From positions 797,198 to 861,197 of the forward strand of contig DCRZ01000002.1 in assembly GCA_002325375.1 (NCBI GenBank): 64,000 nt of DNA, read 5' to 3'. Shown one piece after another: positions 25,771 to 34,036 of the stretch (position 1 is its first letter; every line of letters begins with the position of its first letter). Under the pieces are notes generated by a model, which saw only the letters and a list, made by a program, of their open reading frames with translations, ran no database searches and was not told the DNA's origin. Origin of the DNA: Rhodospirillaceae bacterium UBA1479 (GTDB taxonomy: Bacteria; Pseudomonadota; Alphaproteobacteria; Rhodospirillales; Casp-alpha2). Both the position numbers and the translations under genes were made by a program.

Positions 25771-26832
25771 CTAGTGCAGGACGGTCAGCAGGCCGGGAAG
25801 GCGGATGACCTCGGCCCCGGCCACGTCGGCCAGGGCGGCGACCACGGCGGCAGGGTCGTTCAGGCGGTAGTTGCCACTGACCCGGAGCGTGCGCAGGCGG
25901 CCCGTCGCCAGGACCACCGGGTCCTTGTGGTGGCGGGCGAGCTGCGCGATGACCTCGGCCAATGGCTGGTCATGGAACACCAGGCGGCCGTCGATCCAGG
26001 CGAAGGTTGTTTGCGACACGAATGCCGCCGCATCGCCCACATGGCCGGCGGTGACAGTCACGCCCTCGCCGGGGGTCAGGTCCACGGGCGTGCGACCATC
26101 GTCGCCCGCCACTCGCACATGTCCGCGTTTCACGCGGACTTCGGTATCCCCGTCTTGCAGCGTGACGGAAAAAGCCGTGCCGACGACGCGGGTCAGGGAC
26201 CGCCCGGCGGCGACCTCGAACGGCCGTTCAGGATCAGGCCGCACATCGAAGAAGGCCTCCCCCCGGAGCAGTTCCACCCGGCGCCGGTCGGGATCGAAGG
26301 AAACGTTCATGGCGCTTTCCGCGTTCAGCACCACCACCGACCCGTCGGGCAAGGAGACTTCGGCGCGTTGTCCCGTTTCCGTCCCATGGTCGGCTGATGG
26401 TTGGAACGGATTGCCGCCGAGCAGATGGCCCAGGCCGACGGCCAGAACCAAAGCGGCGGCCAGGGCCAGCACCGGGCGCAAAGCGGCGCGGGGGCGGGCG
26501 GAGCAGGGCGTGGTTGCGGGTGCTTGGGTTTCCACGGCGCGGGTGAATTCCGGCGAGGCCCATAGCCGGGCCAAGCGCTCATAAGCGTGGGCATTATCCG
26601 GATGGGCGGCGTGCCAGGCGGCGAAGGCGCGCGTCTCGTCTGCCGTCATCGTCCCCGATTGACGGCGCGTGAACCAATCCAGGGCCTCGGCCATTGCAGT
26701 GTCGTGATCGGGGTTTTCATCGTCATGGGTCATGGTGATGCGTCGTCGGTTGCCATCCGCAGATGACGCCGCGGATATAGACGAGACGGATGAAGGGACG
26801 GATTCTCCCAAAAGATACTTGCGAAGACTCAC
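25771..26832 (-). CDS. FecR-like anti-sigma/sensor protein
   Basis: A protein of up to 353 residues of the FecR family, the inner-membrane link between the TonB receptor's STN domain and the FecI-type sigma factor. It has an N-terminal DUF4880 domain (ALDWFTRRQSG... AWHAAHPDNAHAYERL), a transmembrane helix (AALVLAVGLGHLL) and the periplasmic FecR domain (VSLPDGSVVVLNAESAM, VGTAFSV). GTG 26832 overlaps the sigma gene by 4 bases (GTGA) and has GGAG 7 bases upstream; ATG 26733 is the alternative and would drop 33 residues with little family character. I prefer the coupled start only slightly. Confidence 0.85.
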   Translation of the reverse strand: MSLRKYLLGESVPSSVSSISAASSADGNRRRITMTHDDENPDHDTAMAEALDWFTRRQSGTMTADETRAFAAWHAAHPDNAHAYERLARLWASPEFTRAVETQAPATTPCSARPRAALRPVLALAAALVLAVGLGHLLGGNPFQPSADHGTETGQRAEVSLPDGSVVVLNAESAMNVSFDPDRRRVELLRGEAFFDVRPDPERPFEVAAGRSLTRVVGTAFSVTLQDGDTEVRVKRGHVRVAGDDGRTPVDLTPGEGVTVTAGHVGDAAAFVSQTTFAWIDGRLVFHDQPLAEVIAQLARHHKDPVVLATGRLRTLRVSGNYRLNDPAAVVAALADVAGAEVIRLPGLLTVLH

Positions 26833-27356
26833 GTCGTGTCTCCGTCATCCACGGCGGCAAGACAGCGGGCCAGGGCGGCGCGGATGTCGTTGTAGACCGT
26901 GTTTTCGGACACGCCTAGGCGACGCGCGATCTCGGGATAGGTCAGGCCTTCCAGACGCGACAACATCAGGGCCCGGCGCGCGCGATCCGACAGGGTCGCC
27001 AGGGCGCCCTCGACTTGGGTCAGGTTCTGGGCGTCCATCACCGCCGTTTCCTGGGACGGCTGCGGGGCGGCGACGGCATCGGTGGTGCCGTCGGGGGCTT
27101 CGGACATGAAGGTGCCGCGCAGGCGCTCGCGACGCAGGTGGTCGAGGGCGAGATTGCGCGCGGTCTGGTACAGGAACGCCTGCAGATGCGTCACCGGACG
27201 CTCGCGGGCCGCCTTGGCGACACGCAGATAGGCGTCGTGGGCAAGGTCTTCCGCGGTGTGCAGGCAGCCGACCATGCGGTACAGCGTGCCGATCAGCGCA
27301 CGCCGCTGGGCCTGGAATATCTGCGTCAGAAGATCACGTTGGCTGTCCGTCGCCAT
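26829..27356 (-). CDS. FecI-like ECF sigma factor
   Basis: A 175-residue ECF sigma factor: region 2 (GCLHTAEDLAHDAYLRV, LYQTARNLALDHLRRERLR) and region 4 (LEGLTYPEIARRLGVSENTVYNDI). It directs RNA polymerase to the receptor promoter when FecR signals. ATG 27356 is chosen over the longer frame from 27434, which would run through the Fur-like box. The gene order sigma - anti-sigma - receptor on one strand is the classic arrangement. Confidence 0.9.
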   Translation of the reverse strand: MATDSQRDLLTQIFQAQRRALIGTLYRMVGCLHTAEDLAHDAYLRVAKAARERPVTHLQAFLYQTARNLALDHLRRERLRGTFMSEAPDGTTDAVAAPQPSQETAVMDAQNLTQVEGALATLSDRARRALMLSRLEGLTYPEIARRLGVSENTVYNDIRAALARCLAAVDDGDTT

Positions 27357-27732
27357 GTCGTCCCCGAAAGTGGGCCCGGAAGTGGAATGGGTGGTGCCGC
27401 GGGCGGCCCGCAGATTGTTGCAATTAATTATCATTATCGAATTGTTGACGCCAGAACGAAATCCCGGTGCTGGGTCAGCGGCATCTGCTGATGCCGCCTT
27501 GACGTGGCGGATAAATCAAAGGGGAAAAAATTCTCTGGAATTGGCGGATTGCCGACGACATCCGCCCTCACGCTGCCTAAATTGCAACCAAATTCGCGGC
27601 ATCCCGTCAGCCTGCATGAATCTGACGCATTTTTGTCAATTGGATGTAGCCAACGGGTATGTGGCTGTGCAAAATCGCACTCAATAAATAAATTTGCCTA
27701 CTACGCCTACCACGCCAACAGGGAGAATTTTC
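27357..27732. other. Divergent intergenic region between fecI-type and dctP genes
   Basis: A 376-base region without a convincing gene. It holds the Fur-like box at 27421-27438, a run of A/T-rich sequence around 27510-27540, and an AT-rich stretch (27675-27735) directly before dctP with the repeat CTACTACGCCTACCACGCC. It must contain the promoters of both operons, but I could not place -35/-10 boxes with confidence. Confidence 0.5.
27421..27438 (-). promoter_or_regulatory. Fur-box-like sequence upstream of sigma gene
   Basis: Read on the minus strand the sequence is GATAATGATAATTAATTG; the first 12 bases match the classical Fur consensus GATAATGATAATCATTATC. It lies 65-82 bases upstream of the FecI-type start, so iron-loaded Fur (or an alphaproteobacterial Fur/Irr relative) probably represses the locus. 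Confidence 0.65.
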
Positions 27733-28833
27733 ATGAAAAGACGTGAGTTTCTTAAAAAATCCGCAGTTGCCGGTGTCGCCGGCGCGGCCGCTGTAACGCT
27801 TGCCAAACCTGCGATTTCGCAGGGCCGCAAGGAGATGATCATCGTCTCCACCTGGCCGCGCGACTTCCCGGGTCTCGGCCTTAGCGCGCAGCGTCTTGCC
27901 GCCCGCATTCCGGTCCTGACGGACGGCCGTATCCAGGTCAAATATTTCGCCTCCGGCGAGCGCGTCGGCGCCTTCGATTCCTTCGACGAAGTGGCCTCGG
28001 GCAATTCCCAGGCCTACATCGGCGCCGACTACTACTGGAAAGGCAAGCACCCGGGCTGGGCCTACTTCACCGCCGTTCCGTTCGGCTTCGCCTATGCGGA
28101 AATGGACGCCTGGATGAAGTACGGCGGCGGTCAGCAGCTGCATGACGAACTGGCGGCCGGCTTTGGCCTCAAGGGCTTCCCCTGCGGGAACACGGGCTGC
28201 CAGATGGGCGGCTGGTTCAACAAGGAAATCAACTCCGCCGCCGACTTCAAGGGCCTGAAGATGCGTATCCCGGGCCTGGGCGGCGACGTTCTGGCCAAGC
28301 TGGGCGCCTCGACCGTGTCCCTGCCGGGCAGCCAGATTTATGAAAACCTGGTTTCCGGCTCCATCCAGGCGACGGAGTGGGTCGGTCCCTACAACGACTA
28401 CTTCATGAAGTTTTATGAAGCGGCCAAGTACTACTACTATCCGGGCATGCACGAGCCGGCTTCCCAGCTGCACATGGGCATGAACAAGAAGTGGTGGGAC
28501 AGCCTGTCGAAGACCGACCAGGCCATCATTGAAGCCGCCTGTGCCGAGGAAAACTCGCATCAGATGGCGGAAACCAACGCCAACAACGGTACGTACCTGA
28601 ACAAGCTGATCAATGATCACGGCGTCAAGGTGCGTGCCTTCAACGACGACGTGTATGACGCCTTCGGCAAGGCCGCCGAAGAAGTCTTCGCCGAAGTGCA
28701 GGCGCACAGCCCGTTGGCCAAGAAGATCCACGACAGCTTCTTGACCTCGCGTGCCGACCTCGGCCGTTGGATGATCCTGGCCGACTCCGGCTACATCAAC
28801 CAGCGCAACCGCGTTCTGGGCATCAAAGTCTAA
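27733..28833 (+). CDS. TRAP transporter solute-binding protein (DctP family)
   Basis: A 366-residue periplasmic binding protein of the DctP family (TakP-like by the ATEWVGPYNDYFMKFYEAAKYYYYPG segment). It has a twin-arginine signal (KRREFLKKSA), and IRMRIPGLGG-like and GSQIYENLVSGSIQATEWV motifs near residues 178-215 that form the conserved carboxylate-binding region. TakP proteins bind 2-oxo acids such as pyruvate. ATG 27733 follows GGGAGA. It is the first gene of a TRAP operon; a strong hairpin separates it from the permease genes. Confidence 0.92.
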   Translation: MKRREFLKKSAVAGVAGAAAVTLAKPAISQGRKEMIIVSTWPRDFPGLGLSAQRLAARIPVLTDGRIQVKYFASGERVGAFDSFDEVASGNSQAYIGADYYWKGKHPGWAYFTAVPFGFAYAEMDAWMKYGGGQQLHDELAAGFGLKGFPCGNTGCQMGGWFNKEINSAADFKGLKMRIPGLGGDVLAKLGASTVSLPGSQIYENLVSGSIQATEWVGPYNDYFMKFYEAAKYYYYPGMHEPASQLHMGMNKKWWDSLSKTDQAIIEAACAEENSHQMAETNANNGTYLNKLINDHGVKVRAFNDDVYDAFGKAAEEVFAEVQAHSPLAKKIHDSFLTSRADLGRWMILADSGYINQRNRVLGIKV

Positions 28834-28858
28834 TTGCCCGCATAACCGGGTATTAAGG

Positions 28859-28883
28859 TGGGACGGGGCATGGCCCCGTCCCA
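28859..28883 (+). terminator. Intra-operon hairpin after dctP
   Basis: TGGGACGGGGC and GCCCCGTCCCA form a perfect 11-bp stem with a 3-base loop, extended by AAGG/CCTT with one bulge. It lies 25 bases after the dctP stop and before the permease genes, with no T-run. Such hairpins often stabilise the upstream mRNA or partly terminate, giving more binding protein than permease. Confidence 0.65.
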
Positions 28884-28939
28884 TCCTTATCCGCCCGGGC
28901 TTGTTCTTGTGGGGAATTGGGACAAGGGATTGCCTGTTC

Positions 28940-29980
28940 ATGGCCGCCGAACAAATGACAATTGACGCGACCGGCGGGAATATTTCGCCCGAGGTGTCGC
29001 CACGCACGACCATTGCCGTCCGGTTCTTCGGTTGGGCGGTGCTGTCCGCGCTGCTTGTTTTCTTGATCAATAACTACCTTACCTTCTGGCATGGCTGGCC
29101 GGGCGAGGGGGCCGCGCTGCAGCTTGGCCTGCACGGTGCCGCAACCCAATCGTCGCCGCTTGCCTGGGTGCAGTTGCTTGCTTACGTCGCCGGCATTGCC
29201 GCCGCGGCGATCTATACGGTGAAAAGCTGCTCGCGCACGTTGCGTCAGGACAGCAAGCGGATGTCCGATTTCAACGCGCTTCTCATCCGCATGGCTTTTT
29301 TTGCCGTTCTCTACATCGGTGTGGTCGACGCGATCCTGTCGTTCATGCGGGTCGAGGGCCTGCTTCCCGCCGTGTTCGGTGACGCGCTTGCGCTTGAGCT
29401 CGGCAAGTCGCAATTCCGCGGCCCCTATGTGCACCTGCCGCTGACCGCGGTCGCCATAATCACGGCGTTTTTCTCGCGCACGCTGGGCTTTACCTGGCTG
29501 GCGCTGCTGATCGTCATCGCGGAATTGCTGATCGTCATCACCCGCTTCATCTTTTCCTACGAACAGGTATTCATGGGCGATCTCGTGCGGTTCTGGTACG
29601 CGGCCCTGTTCCTGTTCGCCAGCGCCTATACCCTGCTGGAGGAAGGTCATGTGCGGGTCGATGTGTTCTATGCCGCTTTCGATTCCCGCCGTAAGGGATT
29701 GGTCAATGCCTTCGGCTCCATTTTCCTCGGTATTACCCTCTGTTGGGTGATCCTGATCGTCGGCATGGGCGGAAAGAACGCGGTGATCAATTCGCCGGTC
29801 CTAGCCTGGGAAACGACTCAGACCGGATTTTCCATGTACGTCAAATACATGATGGCCGGTTTTCTCGCTGTCTTCGCCATATCCATGATGATTCAATTCG
29901 TCAGCTACATGCTGGACGGTGTCGCCGACGCCAGGGGAGAGCCCGGCGGCCGCGACCATTCAAGCCACACGATCCAGTAA
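28940..29980 (+). CDS. TRAP transporter small permease (DctQ), enlarged form
   Basis: A 346-residue membrane protein. The C-terminal half (from about residue 175) is a DctQ-like four-helix unit with FSYEQVFMGDLVRFWYAALFLFASAYTLLEEGHVRVDVFY, the family core. The N-terminal part adds about three more transmembrane helices, so the protein is nearly twice the usual 160-200 residues. The start at 28940 has AAGGGA upstream; a TTG at 28901 is less likely. DctQ couples the binding protein to DctM. It is followed by dctM after 20 bases. Confidence 0.85.
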   Translation: MAAEQMTIDATGGNISPEVSPRTTIAVRFFGWAVLSALLVFLINNYLTFWHGWPGEGAALQLGLHGAATQSSPLAWVQLLAYVAGIAAAAIYTVKSCSRTLRQDSKRMSDFNALLIRMAFFAVLYIGVVDAILSFMRVEGLLPAVFGDALALELGKSQFRGPYVHLPLTAVAIITAFFSRTLGFTWLALLIVIAELLIVITRFIFSYEQVFMGDLVRFWYAALFLFASAYTLLEEGHVRVDVFYAAFDSRRKGLVNAFGSIFLGITLCWVILIVGMGGKNAVINSPVLAWETTQTGFSMYVKYMMAGFLAVFAISMMIQFVSYMLDGVADARGEPGGRDHSSHTIQ

Positions 29981-30000
29981 GCGACAGGGGCCGCTAGTCA

Positions 30001-32664
30001 ATGGAACTCGTCTTCCTCGTCATTCTCATGATCACCATGGCCTATGCGCTGGGTGTCGGATTTCCCGTCGCTTTTGCACTGCCGGGATCAGCCATCATCA
30101 CCATTTCCCTGGCCGCCCTTTGTGGTTGGCTGTTTGCGGGCAATGTCGATGCCTACTTTGCTCAGGGCGGCGCCTGGCAATGGCTCAGCGCCGGGGTAAC
30201 CAATTTCCGGGGCGTCTATTGGGAGGCCGAGCGCGATACCCTGATCGCCATCCCGTTGTTCATCTTCATGGGCATCATGCTGCAGCGCTCGAAACTGGCC
30301 GAAGACCTGCTGGTCACCATGGCGCAATTGTTCGGACCGGTGCCGGGCGGCCTTGGCATTTCGGTGATTTTCGTCGGCGCCCTTCTGGCCGCGACGACGG
30401 GCATCGTCGGCGCCACCGTCGTCGCCATGGGCCTGATCTCGTTGCCGGCGATGATGCGCAACAAATACGCCAATTCGCTGTCGACCGGCACCATCGCGGC
30501 ATCGGGTACCCTGGGGCAGATCATCCCGCCGTCCATCGTGCTGATCATCCTGGCGGACCAGCTTGCCAGCGCCGTCGATCAGGCATCGACCACGCGTAAG
30601 GAGCTGTTCAAGGAATCGACGGGCAATCTGCTGATGCCGTCAGGCTTCGACGTGACCTCGACCAGCGCCGGTGAAATGTTCCTGGGCGCCTTTGTGCCGG
30701 GCTTGGTTTTGGTCGGCCTGTATATGGGCTATGTCCTGATTTTGGCCTTTTTCAAACCGAAAATGGCGCCTGCCGTGCACCGCGAGGGCGCACTCGACCG
30801 CGCGTTCATGGTCAAGGTGTTCGTCACGCTGGTGCCGCCGCTGACTCTGATCTTCCTGGTTCTTGGTTCCATCATCACCGGTGTCGCGACGGTCAACCAG
30901 GCCGGCGCCATCGGTGCGGCGGGGGCGCTGATCATGGGCGGTTATCGCCTTCGCGACGGCCACCGGAACGCCTATTACCCGGCGATCATCGCCCTGGTGT
31001 CCCTGGTCGCGCTCGCGGTTATCAGCACGTATTTCCAGATCAACATCAAATCGATCAACAGCGACTTCGACAGGCTCGGCCTGGTGCTTGGCCTGTTTTT
31101 CACGGCGACCTTGATCCTTTCCGTCGGCTGGAGTGGCTGGCGGGCGTGGAAGATCGAAGACACCCTGCAAGGCGTGATGGTTGAAACCGCCAAGACCACG
31201 GCCCTGGTGTTCATCATTCTGATTGGCGCCGCGATGCTGACGGCCGCGTTCCGTGCGTTCGGCGGCGAGGAACTGGTGCGTGAATTCCTGACCGGCATGC
31301 CCGGCGGTTTCTGGGCTCAGTTCACCATCGTCATGCTGGTCATCTTCATCATGGGGTTCTTCCTGGACTTCATCGAAATCGCCGTTGTGGTGGTGCCCAT
31401 CGTGGCGCCGATCCTGCTCATGGACCCCTCGGCCAACATTACCGCCGTGTGGTTGGGGGTGATGATTGGTTTGAACATTCAAACCTCGTTCCTGACCCCG
31501 CCCTTCGGTTTCGCCCTGTTCTATCTGCGCGGCGTCGCCCCGCCCAGCGTGGCGACCATCCAGATGTACAAGGGCGTGGTGCCGTTCATCTGTCTGCAGC
31601 TGTTCGCCCTTGTCATCGTCGGTCTGACGCCGCAGTTGGTGAACTATCTGCCGCAGCGCGTGAGCCTGACGTCGGAAACGGCGCCGCCGCCGCGCAACCC
31701 GGCGCTGTCGTCCTGCGTGCAGGACCATCTGTTCAAGGTTTATGACGCCAAGGGCGACGTCCTGCGCGCGGCCATCGCCAAGGCCAGGACACTGGATTTG
31801 TCGCCGCTTCCCGGCGAACTTCGCGGCGATTTGAAGGGAAGTTTCGACAAGGCTGAAAAGACGTTCGATCTGGTCGCCAAAATCCGGGCGACGCAAAAGA
31901 TCATCGACGAGGCCACGCCGGGCTACCTGCCGCTGCATGTGGAGGTGCGTGAAACCCAGCGCCAGGCCCGCCGCCTGAAGGAAGAGATCAAGCATCTGCA
32001 GTCGACGATCCGCCAACTGCCCCGGAATGAACGGGGTGAGGCGCGGAAGAACAAGCTGGAGGCAAAGATCGAGGAACTTCGGGCCGAGGTCAAAGTCTAC
32101 GAAGCCAAGGTCCCCGACAACTGGCGGGCGGACCATGCGGCTTTCGCCAAGTTACAGAAGGCGGAGACGCTGGCCATCCGGCTGTATGAACGCAACGTGG
32201 ATGGGGCCTACGAGCCGCTCCAGGAGGTCACTAAGGTGATCGCCGGGGCGGATGCCCTGGCGGCGCTTGGCAAGGCGCTGGCGGGCTTGCCCGCCGCCGT
32301 CAGCGGCGCGGCCGATCCTGAAAAGGCCATGGACGCCGTCAATGAGGTCGAGAAGGTCATGCGCGAGGTGCCGGGCACCCGCGAGATCCAGAAGCCATTG
32401 GCGGATGCCCGTCGTGCCATGCGCGGCGACAAGCCCGATGTGGAGAAATCACTGAAGGCCCTGGCCGATGCCCAGGCGGCGTACGACAAGGACATCGCCT
32501 GGCGCAAGAAGGCGGCGGCGGAGCTCAGCGCGGGGCTTGCCGAATATGAACAGGCGATCCGCATGAACATCGGCTTGCGCCTGCAACCGAAACTGTCCAA
32601 GGAACAGGCCCTCGACGTTGCTTCCTGCATGGCCAACCCGCGCGACCTGACGTTGCACTTCTAG
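30001..32664 (+). CDS. TRAP transporter large permease (DctM) with long C-terminal helical extension
   Basis: An 887-residue protein. Residues 1 to about 555 are DctM, the ion-coupled channel subunit, with PLFIFMGIMLQRS, GALLAATTGIVGATVVAMGLISLP, SGTLGQIIPPSIVLIIL and the late IQTSFLTPPFGFALFYLRG motif. Two internal insertions are present, one hydrophilic after residue 185 and one with two extra helices near 320-380. Residues 556-887 are soluble, charged and helical (RQARRLKEEIKHLQSTIRQL, KLEAKIEELRAEVKVYEAK), a probable coiled coil with one Cys near each end. Usual DctM length is about 425-450. The side of the membrane is not clear. Confidence 0.9.
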   Translation: MELVFLVILMITMAYALGVGFPVAFALPGSAIITISLAALCGWLFAGNVDAYFAQGGAWQWLSAGVTNFRGVYWEAERDTLIAIPLFIFMGIMLQRSKLAEDLLVTMAQLFGPVPGGLGISVIFVGALLAATTGIVGATVVAMGLISLPAMMRNKYANSLSTGTIAASGTLGQIIPPSIVLIILADQLASAVDQASTTRKELFKESTGNLLMPSGFDVTSTSAGEMFLGAFVPGLVLVGLYMGYVLILAFFKPKMAPAVHREGALDRAFMVKVFVTLVPPLTLIFLVLGSIITGVATVNQAGAIGAAGALIMGGYRLRDGHRNAYYPAIIALVSLVALAVISTYFQINIKSINSDFDRLGLVLGLFFTATLILSVGWSGWRAWKIEDTLQGVMVETAKTTALVFIILIGAAMLTAAFRAFGGEELVREFLTGMPGGFWAQFTIVMLVIFIMGFFLDFIEIAVVVVPIVAPILLMDPSANITAVWLGVMIGLNIQTSFLTPPFGFALFYLRGVAPPSVATIQMYKGVVPFICLQLFALVIVGLTPQLVNYLPQRVSLTSETAPPPRNPALSSCVQDHLFKVYDAKGDVLRAAIAKARTLDLSPLPGELRGDLKGSFDKAEKTFDLVAKIRATQKIIDEATPGYLPLHVEVRETQRQARRLKEEIKHLQSTIRQLPRNERGEARKNKLEAKIEELRAEVKVYEAKVPDNWRADHAAFAKLQKAETLAIRLYERNVDGAYEPLQEVTKVIAGADALAALGKALAGLPAAVSGAADPEKAMDAVNEVEKVMREVPGTREIQKPLADARRAMRGDKPDVEKSLKALADAQAAYDKDIAWRKKAAAELSAGLAEYEQAIRMNIGLRLQPKLSKEQALDVASCMANPRDLTLHF

Positions 32665-32689
32665 ACCCGGCCGGAGGAGGCAGCCCATC

Positions 32690-33541
32690 ATGCCGCCGGT
32701 CCTGAGGGCAGCACTATGGATGCTGGGGACGCTCACGTCCCTGGCGCTCATGGCCATCGCCGGGCGCGAATTGTCGGCGGAACTGTCGACCTTGCAGATT
32801 CTGTTCTTCCGCAGCGCCATCGGCCTTGTGATCATTCTGGCCGTGATCTGGCGGGTGGGCCGGCACCATCTGACGACCCTTCAGCCGGGCCTGCAGGTTC
32901 TGCGCAACGTCGCCCATTACATCGGACAATTCGGCTGGTTCTACGGCATTTCATTATTGCCGCTGGCCCAGGTATTCGCGCTTGAGTTCACCATGCCGGT
33001 CTGGGCGACGCTTCTGGCCCCGCTGCTGTTGAAGGAACAGATCACGCCCAGACGGGCCCTGGTCGTGGTGATCGGCTTCGTTGGCATCCTGATCGTCGTG
33101 CGCCCGGGGCTGGTGACGATCAGCCCGGCCGCCCTGGCCGTGCTGATGGCGGCTGTCGGATACGCTTTCGCCTATACCCTGACGAAGAAACTGACGCGCA
33201 CGGATACGGCGCTCGCCATCGTGTTTTACATGTGTCTGGTGCAGTTGCCGCTTGGCCTGATCCCGTCACTGTTCGATTGGGTCAATCCGTCGGCCGCCAT
33301 GTGGCCCTGGATTCTGGCGGTCAGCGTTACCGGGCTCAGCGCCCATTACTGCCTTGCACGCGCGTTCGCCGAGGCCGACGCCATCGTTGTCGTGCCCATG
33401 GAATTCTTGCGCCTGCCGCTGATCGCTGTTGCCGGGCTGCTGTTCTACGGGGAGCCCCTGGACCCCTGGGTCCTGGGTGGCGCCGCGGTGATCTTTGCGG
33501 GAAATTTCCTCAACATTCTGGGCGAACGCAAGCGCGTCTAG
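32690..33541 (+). CDS. EamA/DMT-family transporter
   Basis: A 283-residue membrane protein of the drug/metabolite transporter superfamily, with two EamA repeats (about 5-135 and 147-277) and roughly ten transmembrane helices. The repeat motif FRSAIGLVIILAV near residue 38 and the LEFTMPVWATLLAPLLLKEQIT segment near 98 are typical. GGAGGAGG lies shortly before ATG 32690. It begins 25 bases after dctM and may be co-transcribed with the TRAP operon; such exporters often export amino acids or related metabolites. Confidence 0.87.
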   Translation: MPPVLRAALWMLGTLTSLALMAIAGRELSAELSTLQILFFRSAIGLVIILAVIWRVGRHHLTTLQPGLQVLRNVAHYIGQFGWFYGISLLPLAQVFALEFTMPVWATLLAPLLLKEQITPRRALVVVIGFVGILIVVRPGLVTISPAALAVLMAAVGYAFAYTLTKKLTRTDTALAIVFYMCLVQLPLGLIPSLFDWVNPSAAMWPWILAVSVTGLSAHYCLARAFAEADAIVVVPMEFLRLPLIAVAGLLFYGEPLDPWVLGGAAVIFAGNFLNILGERKRV

Positions 33542-33741
33542 AGACGCGCGTGGTGTGCCGTTTGCCGCCTCCGCGATGTTCGCGGCAGCGGGGGTTTCGG
33601 CATTATTTGCAAATTATTCTTATTCCAGTGACTGGGGTCACATCCCGCGACATAGCGCTTACCCAATATGGGGAAGGGTCGTTGACCGATGTCGTTTGTA
33701 CGGCTGTGCTTGGGGGCAGGCAATAGAGCGAAGGTAATATA

Positions 33742-33960
33742 ATGAATACCCGTTTCGTCGTTCGTGGTCCGCATTCTCCGGAAAAAATAAAAGCATATCA
33801 GCGCCTTAAAGGTGCAGGCCGTGACTTGGCCGAAGCCATCGCCGAACAGCGGGAGCAGATGCAGCGCCTTCAGGGGAATCTGAATTCCCTGGATGAGGCC
33901 CTCGACCGGGTAACCGATTCGATGGTACGGGCGGCATCGGTTGATGATGAGGAGGAGTAA
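33742..33960 (+). CDS. Small coiled-coil hypothetical protein
   Basis: A 72-residue protein I do not recognise. Residues 12-60 are amphipathic helix with heptad character (AEAIAEQREQMQRLQGNLNS), and the C terminus is acidic (DDEEE). The N-terminal VRGPHSPEKI could be an ordered cap. AAGG lies 7 bases before the ATG. Codon use and composition support a real gene. It stands alone between the EamA gene and the convergent pirin gene. Confidence 0.55.
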   Translation: MNTRFVVRGPHSPEKIKAYQRLKGAGRDLAEAIAEQREQMQRLQGNLNSLDEALDRVTDSMVRAASVDDEEE

Positions 33961-34036
33961 CCGTTGCACAGGTCGCGCAGGTTGCCGGACATGCAGCGTC
34001 GGACACTATGGTTAGGTCCGCCGTTGGATTGGCGCA

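Noticed and set aside
27357..27434. N-terminal extension of the FecI-like sigma factor from 27434
   Set aside because: It would translate through the Fur-like box, and the extra residues have no sigma-factor character.
31666..32664. The C-terminal part of DctM as a separate gene
   Set aside because: No stop, no start with a ribosome site and no change in reading frame or codon bias between the membrane part and the tail.
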